A DNA stretch of 64,000 nt from Candidatus Paraprochloron terpiosi LD05 (GCA_018141785.1 CP073341.1:2155422-2219421); one strand, 5' to 3'. Shown: positions 1 to 10,009, counted from the first letter of the stretch. Program-made: numbers and translations. Notes: generated from the sequence alone by a model not told the origin.

Positions 1-1641
1 AACTTACGGTTGCAATGCGGACATATATTCTTCTGTCGCCTGAGGGCTTCAGCGGTTGGGCCATTGTATAGCTTGGAGTTCCTGCTAACCCAATAGGAGA
101 TGTTTCCGTTGTAGGGTGAGGCACCACCTTTAACCATCACGTGGTTATTGACTTTCCAGGAAACTCTAGGAAAAGCTTTCTTTATCTGTTCTGTTGTAAG
201 CTGGCGTTTAGCCGCCCCCGCCATCCGCGATGCCGGGGGTTTACCCTTGGTAGCCAGACGTCTTGCTTTCTCTGCTTCCTTAATTGTCATCCTGCGTTTT
301 TCAGCCCTCAACTTACGCCATACCCAGTTATCGAGTGACCATAGCGAGTGCTTGCTCATATCACAGTTTTTGTGATACTGTCTCCAACCTCGGACTTGTG
401 ACTCTATCCTTTTCAGGCGAGCATCCGTGGTTGCGCCATTTTTCCAGGTAGCCATTACCTTGGCCTTTATGTCTGCATAGTTCTCGGAACTCGGTGTGGA
501 CTTAAAGATCCCACGGGAGTTGACACGGAAGTGCCACCCCAGAAAGTCGAATCCATCCGTAGCTTTACTCACCTTAGTCTTAGTTTCGTTAATTCTTAGC
601 CCTCTGGTCTTTAGAAATTCGTCGATATCTTCCCGTAGCTTCTTGATGTCGGCTCCGGGTTTACAGATAAAGACCGCGTCGTCTGCGTAACGAATGCCCC
701 TTATACCTTCCAACCATTTGTAGTACATTTGACCGGACTTTTTCCCACCTTTGTGTGTGTATTCTGTCCTAACCTTCTGGTCAGACCCTAGGTTCTCGAA
801 TCCATCTAGGGCGATATTGGCCAATAGAGGTGAGATAACCCCGCCTTGGGGGGTACCCTTTATACTGGAGGGATATTCACCGCGAACGCCTGCTTTTACA
901 GCTAGTTTGAGACCTTTGAGAGCCTCTTTGGGTAGGACTACTCCTTTGAGCATGACTTTATGGTCAATTTCGTCGAAGCATTTACTGATGTCTGTTTCCA
1001 AGACCAGCTTGTTCTTACCTTTTGCTTTGCTGCTAAGGTTGATGAAAATCAACTGTTGTGCGTCCGCAGTACAGCGACCGGGTCGGAAGCCGTAGCTTCT
1101 TTCTCCGGCGGTTGCCTCATAGGCTGGTTCGGCTGCTAACTTGAGCAAGGCTTGCCACGCCCGGTCGGTTATTGTAGGGATGCCCAATCCACGAGTTTTG
1201 CCATTTGGCTTGGGGATATTTACCCTTCTCAGTTGTTGGTGTTTCCAGTGGTACCAATGCTTGTTCAGCTTTTGGCACAACACTAGACGCTCTTTGGGGG
1301 AGAGCGCTGTTTTGCCATCAACTCCGGGGGACTTACGCCCAAGGTGTTAGCTGTGTTACTTGTTTGACGGCCAGAGCTTGAGCTGCACGACTTTGTAATA
1401 GAAGCCGTTGTAAACGTTTGACCTTGGCTTTTGCTTGTTCTTTTTGCGCTTTGAAGATACTCCGCTGTAATCGAAAAACATGGTGATGGAATTTCTTCCA
1501 TGGCAGGTCTTTCCAGACATCGTCAGCCCTCCGGCCAATCTTCCCCGTTAGCAGGAATGCTGCTAAATGAAGTCTCAGGGCTTTTAAACTGCGGTATTCG
1601 ATTGGAGTCTGGTTAGTGATATTCACAGTTTTGACCTTCAT
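1..1641 (-). pseudogene. ltrA: Group II intron reverse transcriptase/maturase, frameshifted, partial
   Basis: Multifunctional intron-encoded protein: reverse transcriptase, maturase and the start of an HNH endonuclease. The ATG at 1641 opens an N-terminal RT0-like region (WKDLPWKKF, RLQRSIFKAQ, AVKQVTQL) that stops at about 1333. The homologous reading continues one frame over from about 1343 with GRKSPGVDGKTALSPKER, so one extra base (or two lost) near 1338-1345 breaks the ORF. Downstream the frame is open to the edge and shows RPGRCTADAQ, the TPQGGVISPLLANIALDG block, the catalytic IRYADD (about 672-690), and finally CPHCN, the first Cys pair of an HNH domain. As written the protein could be made only by recoding, so splicing may need a maturase in trans. 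Confidence in identity is high; whether the shift is real or an assembly error is open. Confidence 0.85.
215..239. repeat. GC palindromic repeat inside the intron RT gene
   Basis: CCCCCGCCATCC then GCGATGCCGGGGG. On the minus strand it encodes PPASRMAGA in frame within the C-terminal region of the reverse transcriptase. Confidence 0.5.
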
Positions 1642-2477
1642 TATTCGCTCTGATAATTACATTGGGTATCTTCTCTGTAGAAACCATCAGGCAGTTACGC
1701 CTTCTCTTACCCTCGCTCTTCCGTTAGGTCGTTAATCAAGCGACCTCACCACATTGCTTGTCGGGTTTGGAACCCCTTGTTTCAGTGGAAGTTGAGCGAG
1801 TTTTTACTCGTTCCGAATGAACTATTGCTACGAACCCTTGGGACTCATCCGTTGACCTATCACCAACTCAGGAATGTAAGTGCTCCCAACTTGGCCTTAC
1901 GAGTTTCTTTCGGTGTCTTTTCTGTCGTTTATAACGGCCTTCCGACAGTGTCCAATGTTAGGTCTTTTCTCTGATGATTCACGTTAATTTATCCCGGTGT
2001 TCTCCCTGTTAGCGGAAATATCTCTGCCTAACCGTTCGGTCGCACTTTACCGCCCTGCTGCCAGCTTCTGCCTGGTGATTAACCTCACAGTGGCCAGATA
2101 AGGATTCACATGATTCCTTCATGGGAGAGGCTTGGTTGCACAATTTCTGGCTGTGTCCTCACTCTCATAGTTCATTCAGTTATCAGGGTTCGGTAATCAC
2201 TACCTTAGAGGTTCGGTAATCCTTTTTTTTTGAATCACTTAATTTCTCTCGCGTTTACCCGGCGGGTTCCACGTTCGGGTAGGAATCGTTTGTCCGTTTT
2301 CGCCCCTTTCGGTGGTTTAGATTATCGGAGACGTTGTCCCTAAAACCCTGTTCCTGCTTATGTTTTGGCTTACGCCGCGACTTTTACAGGAAACGAGCCG
2401 CACTCTGGGGCATTGTTACTTTCCCTTGTTGCTTCAGTTTTTAATTGTATCTGAACCAGATTAGACTGAAGGCAGCT

Positions 2478-4250
2478 CTAATTGTTGAAAATCCGAAAAA
2501 AGTTAAACAGAGAGAAAAAACTGCCTATGGGACTCAAAATCGTGGAGAGGGTATCTGAAACGCTAGTAATAGTGGAACGTTTCACCACAATTACATCGTT
2601 ATTGCGCAGAGTCGGATTATTTTCCTCATTAATGCCCGCTGTAAAATCGATTTTAATTGGACGTCTGGTAACAGTACCGTTGGGATTGAGCCGAATTAAC
2701 TCCACGGAACTTGTCTTTGCCCGTCGCCGATCAAAGCCACCTGCAGTTAGCAGAGCTTGATTCAAGGGTGTATTGGGGAGAACTTCCACCCCACCGGGAT
2801 TTCTCACTTCCCCCACTACATTCACGTTAATAGTTTCAGGAGAAAAGTTAGCTTCAGCCAGAGATACTGCCTCTTCGGAGTCCAGATTTTCAGCAGTAGC
2901 AATGAAAATCCGATCCCCATCTTGCAAGATTAAATCTTGATTTATATCTCCCTGTTGCAACAGTTGCCATAAGGAAACATCAATTGTTTTTTCTTCCCCA
3001 CTACTGGCGGAGCGGGTCACTTTGATATTCCGAATATCCGCCAAAGGCTTGATTCCTCCTGCGGCGCCAATTGCCTGGGTTAGTCGGGGGAGTTGTTCAT
3101 CAATATTATTATTCTCTGAGACAATTTGGTAGGTACCGGGACGAAAAACTTCACCTGTGATAACGATATCGGAAGACTGATTCTGGATACCAATGGTGGG
3201 ATTCTTTAAAACGCGACTGTCGGCCACGGTAAAATTTTCGGTGGTGGGCACCACAATAGTGTCCCCATCCTGTAAAATTATATCCCTATCTGGATCTCCT
3301 TCTAGGATAAGTTCCAACAAATCTATCTCTAAAGTTTCTTTCCAGCCACTGCGAGTTTTGCGGCGCACTTGAATCTTCTTAATATCCGCTATAGGTTTGA
3401 TTCCCCCTGCGGTAAAAATTGCAGCAGTCAACCGGGGTAGTTGTCTTCCCTCGTTGTTTTCTGCACTTGGTGAAGCAAGTCTGTAGGCTCCAGGACGCGC
3501 AACTTCACCTATCACTGCTATATTGAGAACCTCGATTGGCCTAATACCTGGGGTGGTCTTAACAAGCTGGATTATTTCGGACGGATCCAGATTAGTTGTA
3601 GTGGGAATGTAAATTTTGTCTCCGTCCCTCAGGGTAATATTTTGATTTAGGTTGGCAGACTGGACCAAGGACGACAAATTCACCGTAAAAACTTTTTCCT
3701 CTCCCTGGAGATTACGACGGATTTGAATCTGGGAAGCCTCCGCTACTGTAGTTAACCCACCGGATAAATCAATTAAATCGCTCACTGACGGGAATTGCTG
3801 TTCAGTATCGAGTTCAATTGTGTAAATACCTGGATTATTAATTTCCCCGGCAATAGCGATTTTGAGAGGACGGGGTATCACAAGGCGTACCGACGTGATG
3901 GGACGTCTGATATATTCCCCGTAAGCTCGTGAAATGAATTGAGTGAGTTCTGTGATAGTTAGCCCCACTACTTGAATGCTTCCCAAGATGGGTAAGCTGA
4001 GGTTTCCATCCACCAAGATTACATATTCCCCACTATACTCTGGCACATTAAAAATGTCAATCCGCAGGCGATCGCCGGCACCTACGGTATAAGTTGTTTC
4101 TACTGCTGCTAGATAAAAATCTCCATTCTTGGTTCCAGGAGAGGGGAGGGCAGAAACGGACGACTCAGCCACTCCCCATAACAATAATCCTGCCATGCTA
4201 ATGGCAGCAAAGCTCTTACCATGGCGCCTTTGACTCAACCAACGATTCAT
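2478..4250 (-). CDS. SLBB-domain polysaccharide export protein (Wza/OPX-like)
   Basis: Predicted outer-membrane or periplasmic polysaccharide export protein of the Wza/GumB type, which forms the exit channel for capsule or exopolysaccharide. The 590-residue product has a basic N-terminus and a hydrophobic stretch at about 18-35 (signal peptide). A poly_export domain follows at about 52-125 (YTVGAGDRLRIDIFNVPEYSG, split here by convention, then DGNLSLPILG). About four SLBB-type units come next, each marked by GEVxxPGxY and a terminal LxDGDxI (DGDKIYIPT, DGDTIVVPT, DGDRIFIAT and NNDVIVVKR). The number of SLBB units exceeds the two of Escherichia coli Wza, as is common in cyanobacteria. No tyrosine kinase or polymerase gene is adjacent. 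The group II intron begins 75 bp past its stop. The start ATG at 4250 is chosen because it gives the signal peptide. Confidence 0.88.
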   Translation of the reverse strand: MNRWLSQRRHGKSFAAISMAGLLLWGVAESSVSALPSPGTKNGDFYLAAVETTYTVGAGDRLRIDIFNVPEYSGEYVILVDGNLSLPILGSIQVVGLTITELTQFISRAYGEYIRRPITSVRLVIPRPLKIAIAGEINNPGIYTIELDTEQQFPSVSDLIDLSGGLTTVAEASQIQIRRNLQGEEKVFTVNLSSLVQSANLNQNITLRDGDKIYIPTTTNLDPSEIIQLVKTTPGIRPIEVLNIAVIGEVARPGAYRLASPSAENNEGRQLPRLTAAIFTAGGIKPIADIKKIQVRRKTRSGWKETLEIDLLELILEGDPDRDIILQDGDTIVVPTTENFTVADSRVLKNPTIGIQNQSSDIVITGEVFRPGTYQIVSENNNIDEQLPRLTQAIGAAGGIKPLADIRNIKVTRSASSGEEKTIDVSLWQLLQQGDINQDLILQDGDRIFIATAENLDSEEAVSLAEANFSPETINVNVVGEVRNPGGVEVLPNTPLNQALLTAGGFDRRRAKTSSVELIRLNPNGTVTRRPIKIDFTAGINEENNPTLRNNDVIVVKRSTITSVSDTLSTILSPIGSFFSLFNFFRIFNN

Positions 4251-4330
4251 TATCTTTTAATTGCTACAATAGATATGATTATATCACATCTTGACGTCAA
4301 TATCCAGTATACTGTATGCTAGGGAAGGCA

Positions 4331-4530
4331 ATGGCAAAAAAACCAAAATTCCCCGATCTCGTTGGTTTTAAATGGACAGTAATATAAAAAGGGTTTTTGT
4401 TGAAATGGTTGCCTCCCTGGAGCCTACGGTCCGCTTTTGGATTAATGCCCGACAGCTCAAAGACCAAAATATCTGGCAAGCTGGGTGGAAAAGTTTAGAG
4501 TCAATAAATCTTTATACCTTGGAATTCTAA
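4331..4530 (+). pseudogene. Remnant of a small Trp-rich protein (TIGR02450-like)
   Basis: Two reading frames together match the small tryptophan-rich family I recognise as TIGR02450. The first, from ATG 4331, reads MAKKPKFPDLVGFKWT and then stops at about 4387. The second, open from 4372, gives VFVEMVASLEPTVRFW, INARQLKD, then WQAGWKSL and ends at 4530. The family normally reads straight through with about 20 residues between these blocks, so an internal out-of-frame deletion near 4375-4385 is inferred. Function of the family is unknown. Family assignment is from memory of its conserved KWT, FWxxxRxLKD and WxxGW signatures. Confidence 0.5.
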
Positions 4531-4767
4531 TTTCGTAAATTGCTTCATTTTCAGGTGGTGCTGCGGGATTACTAAAAGTGGCGCCCAAGGCGATCGCGAT
4601 CGCCTTGCATAATATAGTTAAGAGAAGAAGATACTACTCATCCAACTCTCTCAATTATAATCCTGAAAAGCAGCATCTTTTCTTACCTGGCGCGGTAATA
4701 TTAAAAACCTACCCCGAAGCGAGGACACTCGCCACCGATGATACCGGGTACCCCTGGTAACTGGTTC

Positions 4768-4863
4768 CTAGCCTCCCTCGGCAAAGGTTACCATAATCAG
4801 TACGGACAGTAAAATACCGGGAGTTAGTAAAACTACCAACATTAATAGTTCATTGCTTGCCAT
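4768..4863 (-). CDS. 31-residue single-span membrane peptide
   Basis: An ATG at 4863 opens a 31-residue peptide with a polar N-terminus (MASNELL), one hydrophobic span (about residues 6-26, including LTPGILLSVLIMV) and a short FAEGG tail. Size and layout resemble the low-molecular-weight single-span subunits of thylakoid complexes. I cannot match it to PsbX, PsbM, PsaM, PetL, PetM or PetN from memory. A longer in-frame ORF upstream (to 4974) looks non-coding. No convincing ribosome binding site is visible. It lies just downstream of pxcA on the same strand. Confidence 0.45.
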   Translation of the reverse strand: MASNELLMLVVLLTPGILLSVLIMVTFAEGG

Positions 4864-4981
4864 AGTCCTGACTTTTATCTCTCTAAACGCTATATTCTCT
4901 ATACTAACTCGTGATTTCTTGTATGGTGAACAAATAAAGAATTTATTTGGAATTACGGAAATCATCCCTAACAACCCAATT

Positions 4982-6265
4982 TTATTCGTTCATATTTCTG
5001 TAAGTTGCCACAGCGGAAGGAGAAATGCGGTTGAGATAGCGGAATATCCAATATTTTAACACGGTATCTAAAATCACCGGGAATGTAGCGATAAAGATAA
5101 AATTAAACTCTCTACTCTCAGGTATTCCCCAGTGTCTAGCAATCCCTTCCAGGATGATTTCCCAGCCGTGAGGAGAGTGATATCCCACAAAAATATCGGT
5201 GAACAGAATAATCAAAAATGCTTTTGCAGAGTCGCTGAGGCCGTAAATAATCTCGTCGATAAAAGACTTGAGAACGAGAATGTCTCTCTTACTCACCACT
5301 ATTACCCCAGCAAAAGCTATGAGGGAAAAGACATCGGCAAAAACATTGGCTAGAGCATTCTGACTTTTATGGCGAGCGGATTCCACAACTTCTTCAGCTT
5401 TCTCTTTCAGCTGGGTCTCTATATCTTCTCCTTTACCTGAGGGGTGTAATCCCATTAATGTTTCTAGCTTGATTTTTTTTTCCCATTGCTCCAATTCTAT
5501 TAAAACTTCTTCTTCTATATCTCGGTTGAGAAATATATTTTCCGTCTCTTCAGTATAAAAATATTTTTCCACAACAGGAGTTACGATGAAAGTTTTGCTT
5601 AGTTGATGAGTTAAAAGGGGCAGGATGATTAAAAGCAGTAAAAATCGGATAGCAATTGCCGTCTTTTTCCGAGATTGGCGAAATTTATTGATAACTTTAT
5701 CTTCCTCTCGATTTATTTCTTGCTTAATGCGAGCAACAGTTTTGAAAATAGACCTAGGTAATAAACTAGTCTTATCGGAAACAGTTTCAAATTCAGTTGC
5801 TTGAGTTTTTATATCTCCTGCTACAATTGCATTTTTTTTCAACTTAATTTCGTCTTCATTAATAATTTGGGTAAAATTATATTGTTTGGAGTTTCGATAC
5901 TTAGAAGCTACTGCATCAATAAAACTCAGCTTTTCAAGCACTGACGCTGTTTGATTTTCTCCGACTCCATCTTGATTTAAGCGCTCTGTCAATAGTTCAT
6001 AACTTGATATAATATAATTGCTTGCTTTTAATTCTATTAAGCTTACTTTTATAGTGATTAAATATTGATTAATTTGGGTTTGGAAATAAGCGATCGCACT
6101 CTCAGAATACAATCCAGATTCAATTGATACTTTTTTGCCCAGAAAATGCTTTTCTTCAATAGATTTAATTTCTAAAGCTGCATGATAAGCACGCTCTAGA
6201 GAGCGATTTGGAGTTTTTAATAACCAATTGTTTGCTCGCATTAAGATATTTTTATATTTTATCAA
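4982..6265 (-). CDS. pxcA: Proton extrusion protein PxcA (CemA family)
   Basis: Homologue of PxcA/CotA and chloroplast CemA, a membrane protein needed for light-driven Na+-dependent proton extrusion and indirectly for inorganic carbon uptake. The 427-residue protein starts with the family hallmarks NNWLLKTPNRSLERAYHAAL and EEKHFLGKK. A long charged, coiled-coil-rich cytoplasmic region follows, then a first membrane span at about 204-222 (FLLLLIILPLLTHQLSK). The C-terminal CemA core has three more spans (ALANVFADVFSLIAFAGVIV, AFLIILFTDIFVGYHSP, FIFIATFPVILDTVLKYWIF). GYHSPHGWE and the conserved C-terminal RYLNRISPSAVATYRNM are intact. It is a single-gene unit; length is normal for cyanobacterial PxcA. 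Confidence 0.92.
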   Translation of the reverse strand: MIKYKNILMRANNWLLKTPNRSLERAYHAALEIKSIEEKHFLGKKVSIESGLYSESAIAYFQTQINQYLITIKVSLIELKASNYIISSYELLTERLNQDGVGENQTASVLEKLSFIDAVASKYRNSKQYNFTQIINEDEIKLKKNAIVAGDIKTQATEFETVSDKTSLLPRSIFKTVARIKQEINREEDKVINKFRQSRKKTAIAIRFLLLLIILPLLTHQLSKTFIVTPVVEKYFYTEETENIFLNRDIEEEVLIELEQWEKKIKLETLMGLHPSGKGEDIETQLKEKAEEVVESARHKSQNALANVFADVFSLIAFAGVIVVSKRDILVLKSFIDEIIYGLSDSAKAFLIILFTDIFVGYHSPHGWEIILEGIARHWGIPESREFNFIFIATFPVILDTVLKYWIFRYLNRISPSAVATYRNMNE

Positions 6266-6413
6266 AACCGTGAATTTTCAAGATAATAGTTAGGAGTTAA
6301 TAGGGTGGTTTATGACCTGACTTATAGAACAATCGATAAGGTAATAGGAGAACAGTTTAGATAATTGATTGTAGATGGAACATCTTCTCTATATGTGATA
6401 TATTAACAGATAA

Positions 6414-8444
6414 GTGCAAAATAAGATTATGTTATCGATTTGGATCACGGGAGGGAGTCGCAGCGGCAAAACCACTCGCTTAGTTCTGGAGTTTCGTCAG
6501 TGGGTGGAGGAGTTCGGCGCCGATTCCGCTCCAGGGGAAATTTTGGTCTTTGCTGCTAATGAGGATAATCGTCGCGACTTGAGCGATCTACTCTCAACAG
6601 CAATTTCAGGCAGTTATCCAGTCATTTGCAAAACTCCTCTGGGCTTTATGTCAGATCAAGTAATCTTGTTTTGGCCCCTTCTCAGGGAGCGACTCAACCT
6701 CAAAGCATTATTTCCCCTGCGACTGCGTCCGGAAACAGAACAGGAGTGGGCAACACGTCTTTGGCGTCCCCAGTTAGAGCCAGAAGATTTGCAACTTTTT
6801 GCAGACTCAGAGTATCGCTTCGTCCGACGCACTTTAGACTTATTGCAGTTAGCTGGAGCTGGTGGGGTTAAAATAGAGGATATTCCCAATATGATAGCTG
6901 CGGGTTTCCCGGAAAAGGGGAATAGGGTGTGCCAGCGCATGGGAAAATTGCTGCTGGACTGGTACCAGTGGTGTTTAGCGAGAGGATTGTTGACCTATGG
7001 CATTATTTACGAACTATATTGGCGCTATCTGCTGCCAGACCCTACTTATCAGTATCATTTAACTCATCGCTGTCGGGCTGTCTTTGCGGACGATACGGAC
7101 GATTATCCGGGCATAGGGAGGGATTTATTTGAGTTTCTCCTCTCAGGGGGTGCTTTTGGAGTCTTTACTTATAACCCCAACGGGAAGGTACGGTTGGGTT
7201 TGAATGCAGATCCCAATTATTTAGCTGGGTTGGCCGATTTCTGTCGGGTAGAAGAGTTGTTTAGGGATACGGGATTAGGAGTTGAGGTGCAGCGGTTGGT
7301 GATGGAGTTGGTTAAAGGGCCAACTTATATTGCCAGTTTACCAGAAGAGGTGCAGTCGATTCAAACTAGATCTAGGGGGACATTATTGCGGCAAACAGCA
7401 GAGGCGATCGCTACAGCAGTACAACGAAAAGAGGTTCCACCAGAAGAAATTGCCATTATCGCCCCCGGTTTGGATGAAATTGCCCGTTATAGTTTGATGG
7501 AAATCCTTTCCAGGAGAGGTATTCCTGTTCAGCCCCTCAATGAACAGCGTCCTCTCATTGCTCACCCTATGATTCGTGCTCTATTAACCTTGCTGGGGCT
7601 GGTTTATCCCGGTTTGGGACGGTTGGTAGATAGGGACGGGATCGCCGAAATGCTGGTGGTTCTCAGTAACCAAGAAATTGACCCAGTGCGGGGGGGTTTG
7701 CTGGCGGATTACTGTTATAATTTAGACCCAGCAGAGGAAGTACATTTATTATCTGTGGAGTCTTTTCCTCGTTGGGATAGGTTGGGTTATAAGGCTACAA
7801 ATACTTATAATCAGATTAAAGCCTGGATTGAGGAAGCTAAATCACAAAAGACAAATCCTATCACTCTTCTACACCAGGCAATTAAGCACTTCTTTTCTGA
7901 TTGTAGCAGTTATGACCGCCTGGCTGCCCTGCGAGAACTGATGGAAACTGCTCAACACTACTGGGAGGTAGAGCAGCGCTTGGGGCAGAATGAATCTACT
8001 ACCACAGTAGCTGAGTTTATGAGACTCTTGCGTGGGGGGACTATTACTGCGGATACCCGTCCCCTGCCCATTTTGCAGACCCCTGAAGGTGCGGTTACTT
8101 TGGCCACAATTTTCCAGTACCGTTCTTTGCGAGTTTCTCACCGCTGGCATTTTTGGCTGGATCCCGCTTCTGTGCTTTGGGAGGGAGGGGGTGCCCAGAC
8201 TTTATTCGGCTCTCCTTTATTTCTCAAAGAGTGGTTGGGAAGTCTTTGGACACCGGAGGATGAAGTTGAGGCAGGAAAACAGCGCTTGCAGCGCATTATT
8301 GCAGATTTGCTGGCTAGGGTCAAGTCCAGGCTTTATCTCTGTCACAGCGATATGTCTGTCAACGGTAGGGAGCAAATTGGTCCCCTGTTAACTTTGGTAA
8401 GGGCCTCTTCGGAATCACGTACCATGACACTCCTTTTCTCATGA
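6414..8444 (+). CDS. RecB/AddB-like P-loop protein (cyanobacterial, function unknown)
   Basis: A 676-residue soluble protein with an N-terminal Walker A (GGSRSGKTTRL) and a region like superfamily-1 helicase/nuclease subunits: IIAPGLDEIARYSLMEIL with REGIP-like RRGIPVQPLNEQRPL, and a C-terminal LYLCHSDMSVNGREQIGPLL block. This resembles AddB/RecB-family proteins with an inactive or reduced helicase core, often annotated loosely as recombinase family in cyanobacteria. A full set of helicase motifs or a nuclease PD-(D/E)xK could not be identified by eye. GTG at 6414 or ATG at 6429 (MLSIWITGG) are both possible starts; the ATG is immediately before the P-loop strand and is plausible. It stands alone, divergent from pxcA. 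Confidence 0.6.
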   Translation: MQNKIMLSIWITGGSRSGKTTRLVLEFRQWVEEFGADSAPGEILVFAANEDNRRDLSDLLSTAISGSYPVICKTPLGFMSDQVILFWPLLRERLNLKALFPLRLRPETEQEWATRLWRPQLEPEDLQLFADSEYRFVRRTLDLLQLAGAGGVKIEDIPNMIAAGFPEKGNRVCQRMGKLLLDWYQWCLARGLLTYGIIYELYWRYLLPDPTYQYHLTHRCRAVFADDTDDYPGIGRDLFEFLLSGGAFGVFTYNPNGKVRLGLNADPNYLAGLADFCRVEELFRDTGLGVEVQRLVMELVKGPTYIASLPEEVQSIQTRSRGTLLRQTAEAIATAVQRKEVPPEEIAIIAPGLDEIARYSLMEILSRRGIPVQPLNEQRPLIAHPMIRALLTLLGLVYPGLGRLVDRDGIAEMLVVLSNQEIDPVRGGLLADYCYNLDPAEEVHLLSVESFPRWDRLGYKATNTYNQIKAWIEEAKSQKTNPITLLHQAIKHFFSDCSSYDRLAALRELMETAQHYWEVEQRLGQNESTTTVAEFMRLLRGGTITADTRPLPILQTPEGAVTLATIFQYRSLRVSHRWHFWLDPASVLWEGGGAQTLFGSPLFLKEWLGSLWTPEDEVEAGKQRLQRIIADLLARVKSRLYLCHSDMSVNGREQIGPLLTLVRASSESRTMTLLFS

Positions 8445-8566
8445 ACTACGCCAAGCCGCTACGCAGCAGCTCGGCGTTTCCGACTGCTTGCACAGTTGAG
8501 TTTTCTGGGGAATCTGAAGCGGTCACTGGCTCCCTGAAAGCAGCCACCAGCAGAATTATAAAGCGG

Positions 8567-8749
8567 TTAAAAACGCCTGGTCTTGTTAATACCGGAAATA
8601 ATACCTGAAAAGATGGCGATCGCGATCGGGACTATAATCATCCAGCCTGGGATATTGGTAAAGGATATGGTAAAAATCTCTATCTCTTTGCCTCTTAGGA
8701 TATAGAGCAGGACGCCAATAGGTAGAGAAATCCAAAAAATATAAGCCAT
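8567..8749 (-). CDS. Small two-span membrane protein, hypothetical
   Basis: A 60-residue protein from ATG 8749 with two hydrophobic segments (about 2-17, AYIFWISLPIGVLLYI, and about 34-53, PGWMIIVPIAIAIFSGII) separated by a short charged loop (LRGKEIEIFTISF), ending NKTRRF. No family is recognised. An upstream in-frame extension to 8812 overlaps a palindromic repeat and is unlikely to be translated. The gene contains a HIP1-type octamer. Confidence 0.45.
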   Translation of the reverse strand: MAYIFWISLPIGVLLYILRGKEIEIFTISFTNIPGWMIIVPIAIAIFSGIISGINKTRRF

Positions 8750-8802
8750 GGTAGGTTGTAGGTGGTCAGATAGACGTCCTTTAGTATGCCATCTGTTGCG
8801 CA

Positions 8803-8828
8803 CCCCCGGCATTGATTAATGGCGGGGG
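8803..8828. repeat. Short GC palindromic repeat (intergenic copy)
   Basis: CCCCCGGCAT and ATGGCGGGGG flank a 6-nt spacer. It is related to palindromes inside two coding regions, at 215-239 and 56954-56987. Confidence 0.6.
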
Positions 8829-9148
8829 TCACTTCGTGAGCGCCAGTCCAGAGATAAATTTAATTATTTTTTACACACTAGCCTTATAGGGCGCAAGGCT
8901 TGCACCCCTACAGGGGGTCGGGGAGGGTTAAAAAATTTGTCTTTTGTTTTTAATTATAGTAAATAAAGAGGTAAACTGGAATTAAACTTCCTTAGGGACT
9001 CTCGAGCAGGTTTATAGACCATTAGATAATTTAAAAAGCAAATTTGAGCTATAATAATTCGTCTTAAATCTTATTTCAATCTCAAGAACCCTTTCCATTC
9101 CGGGAAAGTTGGTCAATAATGCAGTAGATAGAGTAAAGAGGAGAAAAA
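8829..9148. other. Intergenic region upstream of chlL
   Basis: No gene seen in this AT-rich stretch of about 320 bp. It holds a short GC-rich dispersed segment (GCGCAAGGCTTGCACCCCTA, 8890-8909), of which TGCACCCCTAC recurs near 63701. It should contain the chlL promoter. The chlL ribosome binding site is the GAGGAG at 9138-9143. Confidence 0.5.
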
Positions 9149-10009
9149 GTGAAACTATCAGTTTACGGAAAAGGCGGCATCGGTAAATCCACGACAAGCT
9201 GTAATATCTCAGTAGCCCTGGCGAAGCGAGGTAAGAAAGTGCTGCAAATTGGTTGCGACCCCAAGCATGACAGCACCTTCACCTTGACAGGGTTCCTGAT
9301 TCCCACTATTATCGACACCCTCCAAGAAAAAGACTTTCATTACGAAGACATTTGGCCAGAAGATGTAATTTATAAGGGCTATGGTGGGGTGGACTGTGTG
9401 GAAGCAGGTGGTCCTCCAGCTGGTGCGGGTTGCGGCGGCTATGTGGTGGGGGAAACGGTTAAACTGCTGAAAGAACTGAATGCTTTCGACGAGTATGACG
9501 TGATTCTCTTCGATGTTCTGGGGGACGTAGTCTGCGGGGGTTTTGCTGCACCACTGAATTATTCTGACTACTGCCTTATCATTACTGATAACGGTTTTGA
9601 CGCTTTATTTGCCGCTAACCGCATTGCTGCGTCTGTGCGGGAAAAAGCTCGGACTCACCCCTTGCGTCTTGCTGGTTTAATAGGGAACCGCACTAATAAG
9701 CGAGACTTAATTGATAAGTACGTGGAAGCAGTACCTATGCCAGTTTTGGAGATTTTACCTTTAATTGAGGATATTCGGGTCTCTCGGGTGAAGGGGAAGA
9801 CTTTGTTTGAAATGGCAGAAACGGATCCTTGTTTGGATTATGTCTGCGACTATTATTTAAATATTGCCGATCAGCTTTTGGCTCTACCAGAAGGAGTGGT
9901 ACCCCAAGACGCTCAGGATCGAGAGTTGTTCTCTTTACTGTCGGACTTCTATCTCAACCCTCAACAACCCAAGGTTGAGGAAGAAGAACCGGAATTAATG
10001 ATGGTGTAG
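9149..10009 (+). CDS. chlL: Light-independent protochlorophyllide reductase, ATPase subunit ChlL
   Basis: ChlL is the nitrogenase Fe-protein-like homodimer that passes electrons, with ATP hydrolysis, to ChlN-ChlB for dark reduction of protochlorophyllide to chlorophyllide a. The 286-residue protein has the P-loop GKGGIGKST at 7-15 and the two [4Fe-4S] bridging cysteines at 95 (GAGCGG) and 129 (DVVCGG). The start is GTG at 9149, supported by an AAGAGGAG ribosome binding site 6 nt upstream and by the usual [11 protein letters not shown]-terminus. chlN follows after 48 bp, so the two are probably co-transcribed; chlB is not in this window. The enzyme is oxygen sensitive and works in darkness. 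Confidence 0.97.
   Translation: MKLSVYGKGGIGKSTTSCNISVALAKRGKKVLQIGCDPKHDSTFTLTGFLIPTIIDTLQEKDFHYEDIWPEDVIYKGYGGVDCVEAGGPPAGAGCGGYVVGETVKLLKELNAFDEYDVILFDVLGDVVCGGFAAPLNYSDYCLIITDNGFDALFAANRIAASVREKARTHPLRLAGLIGNRTNKRDLIDKYVEAVPMPVLEILPLIEDIRVSRVKGKTLFEMAETDPCLDYVCDYYLNIADQLLALPEGVVPQDAQDRELFSLLSDFYLNPQQPKVEEEEPELMMV

Larger units (their letters stand above)
1..2403 (-). mobile_element. Group II intron (3' end outside the window)
   Basis: The minus strand from 2403 begins GTGCGGCTCGTTTCC, a typical group II intron 5' end. About 760 nt of non-coding sequence follow, enough for the structured ribozyme domains I-III. A reverse-transcriptase ORF with a YADD motif then runs off the window, so domains V-VI and the 3' splice site are not visible. 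The 5' exon is the intergenic sequence just after the stop of the export gene at 2478, so no protein gene is interrupted on this side. A CCAGA on the plus strand at 2094-2098 (TCTGG on the intron strand) could pair with the last exon bases CCAGA as EBS1-IBS1; this pairing is a guess. Class and fold were not computed. Confidence 0.85.

Noticed and set aside
4578..4760. 60-residue plus-strand ORF after the Trp-rich remnant
   Set aside because: No family signature, begins in a HIP1 cluster and has no ribosome binding site.
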